Shown here: positions 1-11,294 of the stretch, one piece after another
Layout of the letters: each line of letters begins with the position of its first letter
Position numbering within the stretch: the first letter of the stretch is position 1
Origin: Epiperipatus broadwayi
Taxonomy: Eukaryota; Onychophora; Udeonychophora; Euonychophora; Peripatidae
Assembly: GCA_028023455.1 (NCBI GenBank)
Contig: JAQFVV010013094.1
Span: 124,001 to 188,000 of the forward strand
Length of the DNA: 64,000 nt
Direction: 5' to 3'
Made by a program: the position numbers and the translations under genes
The notes under the pieces: generated by a model
Databases searched by the model: none
Seen by the model: the letters and a program-made list of their open reading frames with translations, nothing else
What the model was told of the DNA's origin: nothing

Positions 1-227
1 GTCCATTAAAGTCTGAAGATTTGCTATCTTAATATAAACTGAGCATTGATTATATATATGTGTGAGAGATGATAATCTGGACCAACTGATGAATGCTGGT
101 TTAGCATGAAATATGTATATTGGTGATTATTAATCTTTTCTACATGTGTGTGGTCATGTGTATCAGTTGTATGAGATAGTGTGGATAGTTGAAGTGTGCT
201 TGAAAATCTGAGTTCAAATCCTTTATA
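1..227 (+). repeat. FB1 fold-back family, right half, cut by window start
   Basis: This is the right-hand half of the commonest repeat in the window. It begins with the central block (GTCCATTAAAGT..GAAG, then TATCTTAATATAAA), passes through ACCAACTGATGA and GGTTTAGCATGAAATA, and ends with the terminal block GAGTTCAAATCC followed by TTATA. Other copies lie at 16338, 17391, 22066, 37175, 37690, 46494, 50145, 52015, 58598 and 61503. It has no coding capacity. Confidence 0.85.
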
Positions 228-1513
228 CTTACTATTAACAACTTATTTCCTAAGGTATTCTCAAAACATAATGAAGCTTAGTATGACTTGTTTAGCTCTT
301 AGACTTGCTTTGGCACATTTGGAGATAATATTAGCTATCAAGCACAGCATATACATCCAGCATCATTGTTGTTGCACGTACATCTGCACAATGGAGCTTT
401 CATGAGTAAGTATCCTCTCATCTCTATTTCGGACCAATTCTTCATTTATAATTAATTATTAGAACTCGTGTTCTAATTGGTTGAGTCTCTTGGATCCTGC
501 TGACATTTGTCTAATCTTATTTATCTATAAATACATTGGTTATTAGTGATAGGTTTTTAATTGTCACTAACTTATTAGATTATTTTCTGATTGGAATTCC
601 ATTATCTCTTTTACTCTTTAGGAATTTAATTAAGATTGTTACCTGGATTTATAATTAATCTTTTAGTAATATTAATTATTTTATCTACTGCTTCAATCAG
701 TTTTAATTTTACTTTAAATTTATTATTCTACTTTTTATAACTTTAAATGTGTAGTATTTCATACACCCACACATAACACACAAATGTTTTAATTGTTTTC
801 TAGTGGTTTAAAATGTGCACTAATATACAGCTGAAGAGAAGTTTATTCTTTATAATCAAAATAAGAGTTATACTACTCTCATAATCATATTTGGATTCAG
901 TTATAAAGTAATGGAGTAAAAGTGTATGCAAGTATATACATTGCGAAAATTTAAATTTATGTAAAATAACTTTTTAAAAAAAAGATCAGAGAGTCCACTT
1001 CTTGGAGGGGGGGGGATGAATCTGTGAATAATATGCTTCGCTAATTTTCCGCCTTGAGTGGTCTCTTTTCAATACACTGAATTGCTGTTTAAGACAGTGT
1101 GAATAAATACCCAGTTAATTTCTGATGAAAAGACAATTGCAATCCAGCTTAGTGGTTGCTTTCTTGTAAGTGTATTGATGCTGTGCAAATTGTGTAGACA
1201 AAGATACCAGAGATTCCCCCAAAATAAACAGAATTACATTTAGTGTGTGGGCATTTAATTCCATAGGTAATACAAGGGGTGGTCTCAGGTTCACATTTAT
1301 CCTTTGAGTTATTTAGCAGACTATTTAAGGAGGAGGGGTGTGAAAAATGAGGCAGTAAGTAAGTGCAAATATTTCTTTGAAGGTTTAGTGAGTGTGAGAA
1401 TATTTGAAAAAAAAAACCAGGGTTCATTGTCTAAAGATTGGGGTTAGAGTGAAGCTTTCTGTGAACTTGTTTATTTTATTTTTTAAGATGATATTTTTAA
1501 ATCCAACAGATGT
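228..1513. other. AT-rich spacer, nothing recognised
   Basis: Low-complexity AT-rich sequence with short homopolymer runs, including a G9 run near 1008. Reading frames are short and show no family resemblance. I see no repeat shared with the rest of the window. Confidence 0.5.
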
Positions 1514-1648
1514 GAGATTGCTTGTGTATGCTTCTATATTGATTTTAGATTCATATTTGCATAGGGATTCATTGTATAATTGAGATTGCTTGTGTATGCT
1601 TCTATATTGATTTTAGATTCATATTTGCATAGGGATTCATTGTATAAT
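1514..1648. repeat. Tandem duplication, 68-bp unit x2
   Basis: Two consecutive copies of a 68-bp unit starting GAGATTGCTTGTGTATGC and ending GGGATTCATTGTATAAT occupy 1514-1581 and 1582-1648. They look identical, which implies a recent local duplication or an assembly duplication. Confidence 0.9.
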
Positions 1649-2857
1649 AAAAATGATGAGAGGCCTGCTAACATATGAGCCTGAGATGTGGATCTTGGAT
1701 GTATGAAGCTCCATACTTCATGCATTTTAATATGCATATAGTAGTCTAGGTGGAGAGACTTTCTGTATATTGTTAAATCAAGATATTTAAGAAGTTGTGA
1801 TGAATCTTCCTATTTGACAATGAGACAGTGCAGATTGGCTTAGAAGAATCATTTTTATTTCTTTGTTGGCTTATTCTGGGCTTATAATGAAGAGGTCATG
1901 CATATAACATATATATAATCTGGAACATGCTGAAAGGACGATCTTTTCAAAATGGTTAAGGTATAAACTAGAGATGACTCCATTCAGAGGGAGATCCATA
2001 GGCCAACTTTCAGACATTTTGTAGTAGTGGCTGCTGAAAGTGGCTGTTATTATTGAGCCAAGAGAGAAATGCAATAATAAAATCTATGTGTGGTTGGGGG
2101 TAGTTCACTTTATTTAGTTCATTTTTAATAACAATGATAGATAAGGATCTATTAATGGAACTGTATAGCTCTATAACAACCAGAGAGGATATTTTGTATG
2201 ATGGATCAAGTGTGAAAAACTTAATGTCTGAGATAAAGTCAAAAAGAACTTGATGGTGTAATCACCAAATTGCAATTGGTCAATAAGCTATTGGTTTATC
2301 ATTTTGGCACTTTCAAAATAATGGGAACCAACAAAATCCAGCATTAATCTCAGGAGAGTATCAGGTTTGTGTATTTTGGCATTTGCAAACATGCTTGGGG
2401 GAATAGGCATGGATGGGTAAGCTTTGTAGTACACTCTTTTGGTAAATGCTATGCTATTATATACATATATTTTATTTTAATATACACATATAAACATAGC
2501 CCATTTATTTTTTTAATAATCTTGCAATGATGTCTACTTAAAATTTGCATACTTTTAAACATTTCTATAAAAATTGCACCAGCCCAGTACCTTTCATTTT
2601 ATAACATATTTAACTTCTTTTTGCTTGAATCTTATTATACATTTATATTATAAATTGCACTTTTTAAAAACATTTTTATTTTTTTAGATTGCTTAACTTC
2701 ACAAAAATAGATTTAAAGGTAAGTTTTATAACTATGAGCCAATCATAACAAATACATCAAATCTGCCTTAAGCCTGCATTATTCAACTTATTTGATGAAA
2801 ATTGGATTACTTAACTCATAATCATACAATTTATTTGTTATATTATTTGAATACTTT
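1649..2857. other. AT-rich spacer, nothing recognised
   Basis: No coding motif, tRNA-like box or shared repeat was found. There are scattered short A/T runs only. Confidence 0.45.
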
Positions 2858-3080
2858 GGAAGGATGACTCAGTTGGTTAGAGCATTACCTTAAAATGCAA
2901 TACTCAAGAATCTGAGGATCCAGGTTCGATTCCCAAGAAGAGGGAAGAATAATATCTCTTGAAATGTTGTGCATATACTAATATGTGTGCTATTTCTAAT
3001 AGCTGAATGTATTTGTAATATTTAAGTAAAATTAAATTTTTCTAAAGACATTCAATACTCTGACGGAAATAGTCCAATAT
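2858..3080 (+). mobile_element. tRNA-derived SINE, family S2
   Basis: The head resembles a tRNA. An A-box-like GACTCAGTTGGTTAGAGC at 2866 is followed about 50 bp later by a good B box, GGTTCGATTCC. Next comes a core with AAGAAGAGGGAAGAATAAT and CTTGAAATGTTGTG, then a tail (GTATTTG..AATATTTAAGTAAA, CTAAAGACATTCAAT, GGAAATAGTCCAATAT). The same core and tail recur at 14831-15032 and 39702-40170, which shows a dispersed family. It is probably transcribed by RNA polymerase III if intact, but it is not a functional tRNA gene because the acceptor pairing is not maintained. Confidence 0.75.
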
Positions 3081-3522
3081 AAAAATACAACTAAAACACC
3101 ATCATCACAAACCTTCAGGAAATCATTTGTTCTATTACTTTTTCTTCTCAATATAACATTTTGGCTAATTACACTGTTAAAAATTATTTTGTTTAACTCA
3201 AATTCATTTTTAGAATTGAGTAATTTGAATATTGTAGTTATAACATAAAAAATATATTCTCAAAATTACTAATAATTCTGATCGAGGTTTGTTCTATCAA
3301 AATGTCATCGCACACATTTATTAACAATAATGGATAAATGTATGTATACACTTAATAATAAAAATAGAATATAGTTTATTTTAACTTATCTCAAGCATTT
3401 GATAGGTTGAATAAAATGTATTTATTTCAAAAATTAATAAAATAAAAAGATTTAATTGATTCAAATTTTAACCATTAATCACCGCATGATCACCATTCCT
3501 TATGCTTACACAAGTTGTTTAA

Positions 3523-3817
3523 CACAGAGGCAAAACTCTCCATACAGTAGAGTCACATTATTGTGTTTTCATTTTGACTCAAAACTTTATAGTTGACTAA
3601 TAAGGTAAAAGGTGGCTGCTGGAGGATTATGTTATATCCTAAGATTTAGGTTCAGTGTTCTCAGATCCAAGGAACCTCAATGATGAAAGCCATAAGCTAG
3701 AAACTAGTTTGAGTATATTGGATGAGTGGGCACTAGATAGGGATTTTATGCACAAACCTTCCTGCATCCATTGAATATTCTGGCTGGCTCTATTGTATGG
3801 AGAGTTTTGCCTCTGTG
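3523..3817. mobile_element. FB2-family MITE, 295 bp, 30-bp TIRs
   Basis: Terminal inverted repeats of about 30 bp (CACAGAGGCAAAACTCTCC at the left, GGAGAGTTTTGCCTCTGTG at the right) differ at one position. The interior carries GGATTTTATGCACAA and a block ending AGCTAGAAACTAGTTTGAG, both shared with 4628-7498 and 14219-14368. There is no transposase, so it is non-autonomous. The flank GCATGATCACCAT is also shared with other copies, so the true element may extend a little further left. Confidence 0.8.
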
Positions 3818-3897
3818 GTTCAAAATTTATGTTGACCAATCAAAAATTTTATATTAATCTTAATAAACTGTTCTGATATTCTCCCAAATACATCACA

Positions 3898-4500
3898 GTT
3901 CCAAAGAGTGGAATATTGGCACCAATACTATTTAATATTTGTACTAATAATATAATAAATTACATAAAACAATCTGATGGCATTAAATGGGTTAAAATAA
4001 TAATTATGAAGATTTGAGTTTATTTCAAAGAGATATTATTAATTTCTTAAATTGGTATAAAGATAACTTTATGTTGCTAAATATTGAAACTACTATGTCT
4101 TACAAGTGTCATAATGATGCAAAATGACTATGTAATTGAAATAATAATAACACAAAAATAAATTGCAAAAATATTCATAAGAACTTGGGTATATCTTTCA
4201 AATCTAATGGATTTTTTAATACTTATGTGAAATAGAATATATCCAAATCTTATAGTGCTATTGATCAAAAATGAAAAGTTATTGTGGACAAAAAAATATC
4301 CCTATTTAATATCTTGGTAATAGCAGGCTTTTATTTTATATCTGTAATCTGGAATAATGAAAAGTTATTGTGGACAAAAAAATATCCCTATTTAATATCT
4401 TGGTAATAGCAGGCTTTTATTTTATATCTGTAATCTGGAATAATGATAATAAAAATTATATAAATGAGCTACAAAGAATTTATAATAGACTTCAAAACTA
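3898..4500 (+). pseudogene. Degenerate non-LTR reverse transcriptase fragment
   Basis: The translation from 3898 reads VPKSGILAPILFNI, the counterpart of the conserved VPQGSVLGPILFNI block of CR1/Jockey-type reverse transcriptases. A frameshift then leads at 4005 into YEDLSLFQRDIINFL and NWYKDNFMLLN, matching the catalytic ADD box region (here YED) and the following WxxxNxLxLN block. Near 4468 the frame reads ELQRIYNRLQN, typical of the C-terminal thumb. Stops, a frameshift and an internal tandem duplication show that it is dead. The family assignment rests on motif resemblance only. Confidence 0.7.
4271..4442. repeat. Tandem duplication, 86-bp unit x2 inside RT relic
   Basis: An 86-bp unit beginning ATGAAAAGTTATTGTGGAC occurs at 4271-4356 and again at 4357-4442, apparently without a difference. 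It duplicates part of the dead reverse-transcriptase fragment, so it arose after inactivation. Confidence 0.9.
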
Positions 4501-5264
4501 ATTGGTATCAAAAAAAAAAAGATGAATAATCTTTCTTTAAAAATTTTAAGAACATTAAAAGATCTTAAACCTTTCTTTGATATAAAGAATATTATTATTA
4601 GACTCTATTTCTACAATATATATTAAGAACAAAGGCAAAACTCTCCATACAGTAGTGCCACCCTGTGCCAAACAGAGTAATCAATGGATGCCAGAAGGCT
4701 TGTGCATAAAATCTCTATCTAGTGCCTACTCATCCAATATCCCCAGACTAGTTTCTGGCTTGTGGCCATCATCAGTGAGGAGCCTTGGATCTGAGAGCAC
4801 TGCATCTAGATCTTAGGACTAATGTAACCCTCCAGCAGCCACCTTTTAACTCTACTTTACTACAAAACTATGAGAATGAAATTGAAAACACAGTAATATT
4901 TTCAATCTAAGCTCAATAGCTTATATCGTCATATGGGTCTGAATTCAATTCAGCACCCATACATTTTGGTGTCTTTGGCTCTTAAAAACCATAGCCACCA
5001 CTATCCTATTAAGCAGGATTGGTGTTAAACCACTAAACATTACATGATCACCTCTATACTAGCACACTCTGTTTGGCACAGGGTGGTGGTACTACTGTAT
5101 GGAGAGTTTTGCCTTTGCTTACAACAATTATGTGCCAGTATAGAGGTGGTGATCATGTGATGTTTAGTGTTTAACACCAATCCTGCCTAATAGGATAGTG
5201 GTGGCTATGGTTTTTTAAGAGCAAAAGACACCAAAATGTATGGGTGCTGAATTGAGTTCAGACC

Positions 5265-6020
5265 TGTTGTATTTTGTAAAAATTGAATGGAAGTTTGTGC
5301 ACTCCAGAAAAACTAATATTTATTCGAGAGGTTGTTATCGTGCACTGATATCAGGAATTTAATTAATGTAATGGCGGATGATAATTCCAAAAGATATTTG
5401 CTGATTGCAAATATTTCTAGATAAAAGACATTACCTTATTAGACAATGTGTTTAATTGCTGCAGTTATCAGAAAGCTATAAAAAGACTGTTAACAACTAC
5501 ATGAGGGCAGTATTTGAGTGAATCTCCAGTAGACGTTCCTATTCAATTCCAGTAGAAGAGATCTCGCGTCAGTGCTTCAGTAAATGTCAGCGCTCAGTGG
5601 AAATGTAGTCCACGGGCATAGCTGAAAGAGCCCACAGAGATGAGGAGACTGTAGCGTGAAGAAACCGTCCGGATAGCAGCTGAATAAAGAGTTGAGTTTC
5701 CAGCGGTTTTCAAGTGAAGTAACTGGTAGACTGTTGCAGAGATGGAAGCTGTAAGAAGCTTAAGGTCAGTTGCAGTTCTATACTATGAATAGTTCGTGTG
5801 TAGCTAAACTGGACTGGGACCAAGGTATGTGTAAACCTAGCCCATTGTGAACCATTTTTGTAGCAGCCAGCTTGAATGAACATCGAGGGAATTAAACCCT
5901 AGCGAACTGTAGAGATAGAGTGTTGCAGACTATATGCTATTCAGACTACGTAAAATATTGTGAATCTTTTATTGTATATATTTATTTGCTGACCACACAG
6001 TCATACTTGTGGATATAACA
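5265..6020 (+). mobile_element. 5' LTR of short LTR retrotransposon
   Basis: A 756-bp block begins TGTTGTATTTTGT and ends GGATATAACA, giving the TG..CA ends and short inverted TGTT/AACA termini expected of an LTR. It is repeated in direct orientation at 6385-7141 with scattered substitutions and small indels. A TATAAAAAG motif lies at 5477, consistent with a polymerase II promoter. The 4 bp before it (GACC, 5261-5264) are repeated just after the 3' LTR. Confidence 0.88.
5477..5485 (+). promoter_or_regulatory. TATA box of LTR
   Basis: TATAAAAAG lies inside the 5' LTR and is conserved in the 3' LTR at 6602-6610. It is the likely core promoter of the element. Confidence 0.6.
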
Positions 6021-6384
6021 TTCGCGCAGTCGCATTTGGAACCTGTGAGTAGCAAATAAGTTTTGAATTACAAGTTTAGTCATAGACAGAGAAACCGGGT
6101 GAAAATGAAAATCCCAATTAATAACGTTAATAACGGAAGTGAATATCAAGTCTATGTGATATAACAATGATGAAAGTTTGGAAATAAAATGCTTGCACAG
6201 TCAACATCGAAAGCTAAATCCCACAACGCTTGCGTAGTCATCATTGAATATGTAACTGTCGAAGAAGTTTGGCAGCAGTTTGAATCGAACATGTCTGAGC
6301 GAAATAACAGGAAATATGTTTCCTAGGAATAGAAAAAGAAAACATCAAGGAATTGCCACAAGAGTTTTTCTGGAGTGGGGAAGG
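6021..6384 (+). mobile_element. Internal region of non-autonomous LTR element, with polypurine tract
   Basis: Only about 364 bp separate the two LTRs, far too little for gag-pol, so this is a TRIM-like or internally deleted element. A polypurine tract GGAGTGGGGAAGG (6372-6384) abuts the 3' LTR exactly as expected for plus-strand priming. A primer-binding candidate TGGAACC starts 17 bp after the 5' LTR (6037), an unusual distance. No ORF of note is present. Confidence 0.8.
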
Positions 6385-7141
6385 TGTTGTATTTTGTAAA
6401 AATTGGATGCAAGTTTGTGCACTCCAGAAACACTAATATTTATTCAAGATGTTGTTTTTAGATTGTGCACTGATAACAGGAATTTAATTAAGGTAATGGC
6501 GGATGATAATTCCAAGAGACATTTGCTGATTGCAAATATTTCTAGATAAAAGACGTTACCTTATTGGACAATGTGTTTAATTGCTGCAGTTATCAGAAAG
6601 CTATAAAAAGACTGTTAAGAATTACGTGAGGGCAGTATTTGAGTGAATCTCCAGTAGACATTCCGGTTTAATTCCAGTAGGAGAGATCTCGCATCAGTGC
6701 TTTGGTAAATGTCAGCATTCAGTGGAAATGTAGTCCACGGGCATAGCTGAAAGAGCCCACAGAGATGGGGAGACCGTAAACTGAAGAAACCATCCAGATA
6801 GCAGCTGAATAAAGAGTTAAGTTTCTGGTTGTTTTCAAGTGAAGTAATTGGTAGACTGTTGCAGAGACGGAAGCTGTAAGGAGCTTAAGGTCAGTCGCAG
6901 TTCTATACTACGAAGAGTTCGTGTGTAGCTAAACTGAACTGGGGCCAAGGTATGCGTAAACCTAGTCCACTGTGAACCGTTTTGTAGCAGCCAGCCTGAA
7001 TGAACATCGAGGAAATTGAACATTAGTGAACTGTAGAGATAGTGTTGCAGACTATTCGCTATTCAGACTACGTAAAATATTGTGAATCTTTTATTGTATA
7101 TATTTATTTGCTGACCGCACAGTCATACTTGTGGATATAAC
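6385..7141 (+). mobile_element. 3' LTR of short LTR retrotransposon
   Basis: This is a direct repeat of 5265-6020, starting TGTTGTATTTTGT and ending GGATATAAC with the terminal A missing. GACC follows at 7142, matching GACC before the 5' LTR. The uninterrupted sequence is preserved in reverse complement in the left FB2 arm near 4928-4940, so insertion position and duplication are internally verified. Confidence 0.88.
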
Positions 7142-7498
7142 GACCCATATGACTATATAAGCTATCGAGCTTAGATTGAAAATATTACTGTGTTTTCAAT
7201 TTCATTCTCATAGTTTTGTAGTAAAGTAGAGTTAAAAGATGGCTGCTGTAGGGTTGCATTAGATCCTAAGATCTGGGTGCAGTGCTCTCAGATTCAAGGC
7301 TCCCCACTGATGATGGCCACAAGCCAGAAACTATTCTGGAGATATTGGATGAGTAGGCACTAGTTAGGGATTTTATGCACAAGCCTTCTGGCATCCATTG
7401 ATTACTCTGTTTGGCACAGGGTGGCACTACTGTATGGAGAGTTTTGCCTTTGTTTACAACAATTATGTGCTAGTATAGAGATGGTGATCATGTGATAT

Positions 7499-8314
7499 AT
7501 GAAGAACTTATGAGTATAATTTTAGGAAGGTCAATATTTATGAAAGTTTTAAACCAGGACTTATCTTTATAAAAGACTATACACATAAAACAACAAATAC
7601 ATATAATAATCTTCATATTAATATTGACGTTAATTTTTAAAAATAATTTTATTAAATTGATTTTTGAAACATTTTATTACTGAACTCATTCTATAATATA
7701 TGAGCATTAATATATGTGACTTTTGTTTATTTACAATGTTATTAATACATCATGGAATTTAATCCACATATTTTAACAGTAAATAATATATTGAATCAAC
7801 TATATCTTATTTAGGAATTAAAATTGATAAAAATAATCTCTATCTTTAGAACATCTCTTTCTTTTACAGTATATACTTTTAAAAAACATCATACAAAATA
7901 ATAGATATAACTTTAAAAATAAAACTGGTTCATTCTGCCTTCAACGTTTTTTTTTTATTATGAAATTATTTTAACTGGATTCAACTAAGTTCATATCACA
8001 ACTGTCAAACTCACTTCTCTCAGATCTTTGACACTATCCACCTCAGATAAATACAATAATGATTATTACTAATCATTTACTAAACTAGAGATTATCTCTA
8101 GCACAGATATAAACTTTAAACCTCAGTTAAGGATTAATATATTTGATTTTTAAATTTTAAACATACACACACATGTAGTTATTCACCTTTCTCTTTCCAT
8201 GCCTAATATCTTTATAGATATATTAAACAACCTCCATACTTAATATTGTTTGTACAGATCTTTTAATGGTTTTTTTTTTAATTTTTAAAACAATAATAAG
8301 TGATATATGTATAT
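7499..8314. other. AT-rich spacer, nothing recognised
   Basis: Very AT-rich with poly-T and poly-A runs and a short CA-rich stretch near 8164. No motif or shared repeat was seen. Confidence 0.45.
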
Positions 8315-8475
8315 ATATTGTAGTTATAAATTTATTTTAAACGCACATTATTATATTAAGTAATATTTACTAAGGCTGTAACCTCTAGAATATACGTCTG
8401 AAAAATGCGAAGGTTGGGACCTCTACAGGTCATAACCACAAGCTTACTCTATGGAAGAAAAGAGGGGAACCCTCT
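8315..8475 (+). repeat. FB5 family, half copy
   Basis: It matches the arm of the palindrome at 61166-61342. Shared landmarks in order are AAACGCACATT, AAGGCTGTAACCTC, GGGACCTCTACAGGT, AACCACAAGCTTAC and CTATGGAAGAAAAGAGGGG, the last being the loop sequence of the other copy. Only one arm and the loop are present here, so the reverse arm is missing or lost. Confidence 0.75.
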
Positions 8476-9280
8476 CTATATATACTGTAATGGTATTAAT
8501 GGAATAAATAGGGATGTAATGCCCAAGAGACAGAGATTCTGATGAAGCCTAATCAAATTTATAAAGAAAGTTGAAGGGAATTAAATGAGAAGACTTTATA
8601 TGCTTTGGTTTTAAGTCCCTAATTTGTATCAATACAATTTAAAATAAAATAGAACGATGATGAATGCTAGCTGTTATGGATGTAGTATTAATTTAAAAAT
8701 AGTGATTTAAATAATAATTAATTAAGATGGGTATGAAATAAAAATGTTTAAACCATATGCTAGTTAAAGTTCATTTGTTTATATCCTTTTGAATACAATT
8801 TATAGTTATGCCCATTAAATAACCAAAGTGAAACTCAGGACTACTAATTTAATAAAGTAATGACAATTTATTTATATCACGAAATAATAAGTAACAAGTA
8901 AAATTAATGATGTACTAAAGAAATAAAACTTTATGTGTAATAATGATGTAACCTATGGTGATGCAAAACAACATACTTATTTTCACAACTAGAGGAAAAT
9001 ATGTGTTTATATTAATTTTATTAAAAAACATAAAATTCATAAAGAATCTTTAACTTATTATGATTTGTTACTATGATAATATTAAGAAATCTAAATAAGT
9101 TATTCATATGACATTTAATTGTTATTTACAATTTTGACTAATTATTATGATTTCCCCCTAATTATGCATATGTTTAATCATTTATTCTTTAATAAAGAGA
9201 AAGGTATATATTAAGCAACTTTTCAAATACATATATAATAAAAATTTAAGGTAAAACGGAATGATCTGCAATGATGATGA
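8476..9280. other. AT-rich spacer, nothing recognised
   Basis: No coding or repeat signature was found. Confidence 0.45.
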
Positions 9281-9374
9281 GCTACTCAATATCCATAAGC
9301 CACTCAATATCCATAAGCCACTCAGATATCCATAAGCCACTCAATATCCATAAGCCACTCAATATTCATAATCC
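9281..9374. repeat. 18-bp minisatellite, about 5 copies
   Basis: The unit CTCAATATCCATAAGCCA is repeated about five times head to tail. The third unit has two extra bases (CTCAGATATCC) and the last is diverged (ATATTCATAATCC). Confidence 0.9.
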
Positions 9375-10149
9375 AGTTGCACTCTAAATGTCATAATTCA
9401 TTAAAATATCCAATATCTGTAGAACAACAATGATACAGAAGTAATATTTAAAATTTATCCCAATTAGGTTACCAATATAATTTTATTAGAAGAGTATTTG
9501 GAAGGTTAATCCATATTAGGTAGTTATCATATAATACATTATTCTGTAATATAGATTCCATTAATGAACATGCATATGAATCATCAAATATCACCGGATA
9601 TTAATTCCGATGGGAGTCATCCGATTTTTCATTGTCATAATTTCTTTTGAAAGTCATCGTTATTCCATCTATATTATGAAGTAATGTAATCCACAGGCAC
9701 TATAATATACACACAAGCATGATGTGAATTTAATAAAGGCTTTTGTCAATATGCACAAAATAAAAAGATTCCAATAAGCAGCGTCTAGGATGTAGTGGCA
9801 AGAATGTAGAAAATCAACATTTTTAATATTCCTTAATAAATAACCCTTCGATTTTTAAGCATTGGTATTATAACTTAATCTCTTTAGCAATATTTTTTGA
9901 TTTTATCCACAGATTCATATTGTATTCTAGGTACATGCATATATATTTTACTTAAATTTAAATAAGCATTTCTTTTGAAATCTCCGATGAAAATAAAGAA
10001 TAAATTTTCTAGAATGCAATAGTGATTGTACTTTAGCTGGTATTAAACACTGATTTACATTTTAGTTTGTTTTGAGGAGTAGATGTCAACTTTCCTTTCT
10101 ACCAAGTAAAGACATGTAGATGTCTGAAAATTTCAGATTTTCCACTCGA
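9375..10149. other. AT-rich spacer, nothing recognised
   Basis: Slightly richer in CpG around 9590-9660 but without recognisable motifs. Confidence 0.4.
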
Positions 10150-10325
10150 TAACTTTTAGATAAGTGCTTGGCTTTGGGTTGGTATCTTTAGATCTAGTGT
10201 CTGAACCTACCCTGGCACCTCTCTGAGGAGTGCCAAAGCACGAAACCATGGTCAGGGGTTCCTGACAGAGATATTTTAAGTGCTGGCTCTGGCTAAGCAT
10301 TTATCACAAAGCTTGTAGAGGAATT
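10150..10325 (+). mobile_element. Possible SINE-like repeat with GAAAC core
   Basis: A GC-richer island contains CTGAGGAGTGCCAAAGC followed by ACGAAACCATGGTCAGG, resembling the central cores of the other SINE and hairpin families here. AAGTGCTTGGCTTTGG and AAGTGCTGGCTCTGG flank it as imperfect repeats. No A/B box or target duplication was identified, so the boundaries are guesses. Confidence 0.35.
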
Positions 10326-11294
10326 GGCAATCCTCATTGTTTATAACTTACAAGCTTAAGAGATAGGGTCATATGATCTATGACTCTTATTTTGACAATA
10401 TATATGTACATTGTGGTTTTGGAATGAAAGAAATGTTTGTAAAAAGTGAAGCTTCTCTCGATGTAAGCAAAATATCTATCTAAAACAAACACTCCAAAAA
10501 AAGAAGACAAGATTAAAAGCAAAGGGTTTCTGCTTGATGACACAGATTTCTATATATATTTATTTTAATGATGTAATGTCTATCACTGTTGCTAATTAAT
10601 TTGCTGTAGCCACTTGTCTTGTAAAATTCTGGAGCGATTGTTATTATAAGTAAATCCATTTTAAAATATCAATTATATGCATACATATAAATAGATTCAT
10701 ACATATAAGAATATAACCTACTATTTATTTATTAAGTTCCATACTAAAATATATATATATTTTGACAAAATAATTTTCCTTTTTCTTTAAAAAAAGATGC
10801 TAAACCTTACTGCATGTTTCAAACTGTGAACTTATTCTTAAATGGCATAATGAAATAAAATAAGTTAAAATTGTTATTTTGATTTTAAAATGTCATTTAT
10901 TATTTACTTATGAGAACTTAAGGTTTAAGAACATATATATATATCACTGTTTTATTAAAAGCAAAACGTATATCATCTTTTCTTTGGAATTTTAAATATA
11001 TTTAACTTTCAAGGAAATTAATATTTTATTATTTTCAAAAGAAAAAAAAATTGCAAATTACTTTATATTCTACAATGTTGATAATGTCTTAAAAATAGAC
11101 AAAACATCATTTATGGAATCTTATTGAAGATAATGTATATATGGAGTGATATTAGGAAGGTATTGATTGGCAATTCTTATAATTAATAATTCCATAAAAT
11201 ACTGTTTAAAATCCAAATGCAAAAAAAAATAATTTTAATATGTGCGTATGATAACATGTGGTCAGGGTATACCAATATGATACTATATATATAT
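10326..11294. other. AT-rich spacer, nothing recognised
   Basis: AT-rich with TATATA runs near 10750 and 10935. No motif was seen. Confidence 0.45.

Larger units (their letters stand above)
4628..7498. mobile_element. FB2 giant fold-back element with nested LTR element
   Basis: The left arm (4628-5051) starts with AACAAAGGCAAAACTCTCC. It is the reverse complement of the right arm, which runs from 5131 to 5264, is interrupted by an LTR retrotransposon, and resumes at 7142 to end at 7455 with GGAGAGTTTTGCCTTTGTT. Without the insertion the arms are each about 430 bp. The spacer at 5052-5130 repeats the outer terminal module (TTTGGCACAGGGTGG..GAGTTTTGCC). Sequence to 7498 (GTATAGAGATGGTGATCATG) also occurs beside other family members. 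No coding sequence is present. Confidence 0.8.

Noticed and set aside
1149-1427. 92-codon minus-strand frame as a gene
   Set aside because: The composition looks like random AT-rich translation, with no motif and no splice context.
9281-9374. CRISPR array
   Set aside because: The repeat units are contiguous without spacers, and the genome is eukaryotic. It is a minisatellite.
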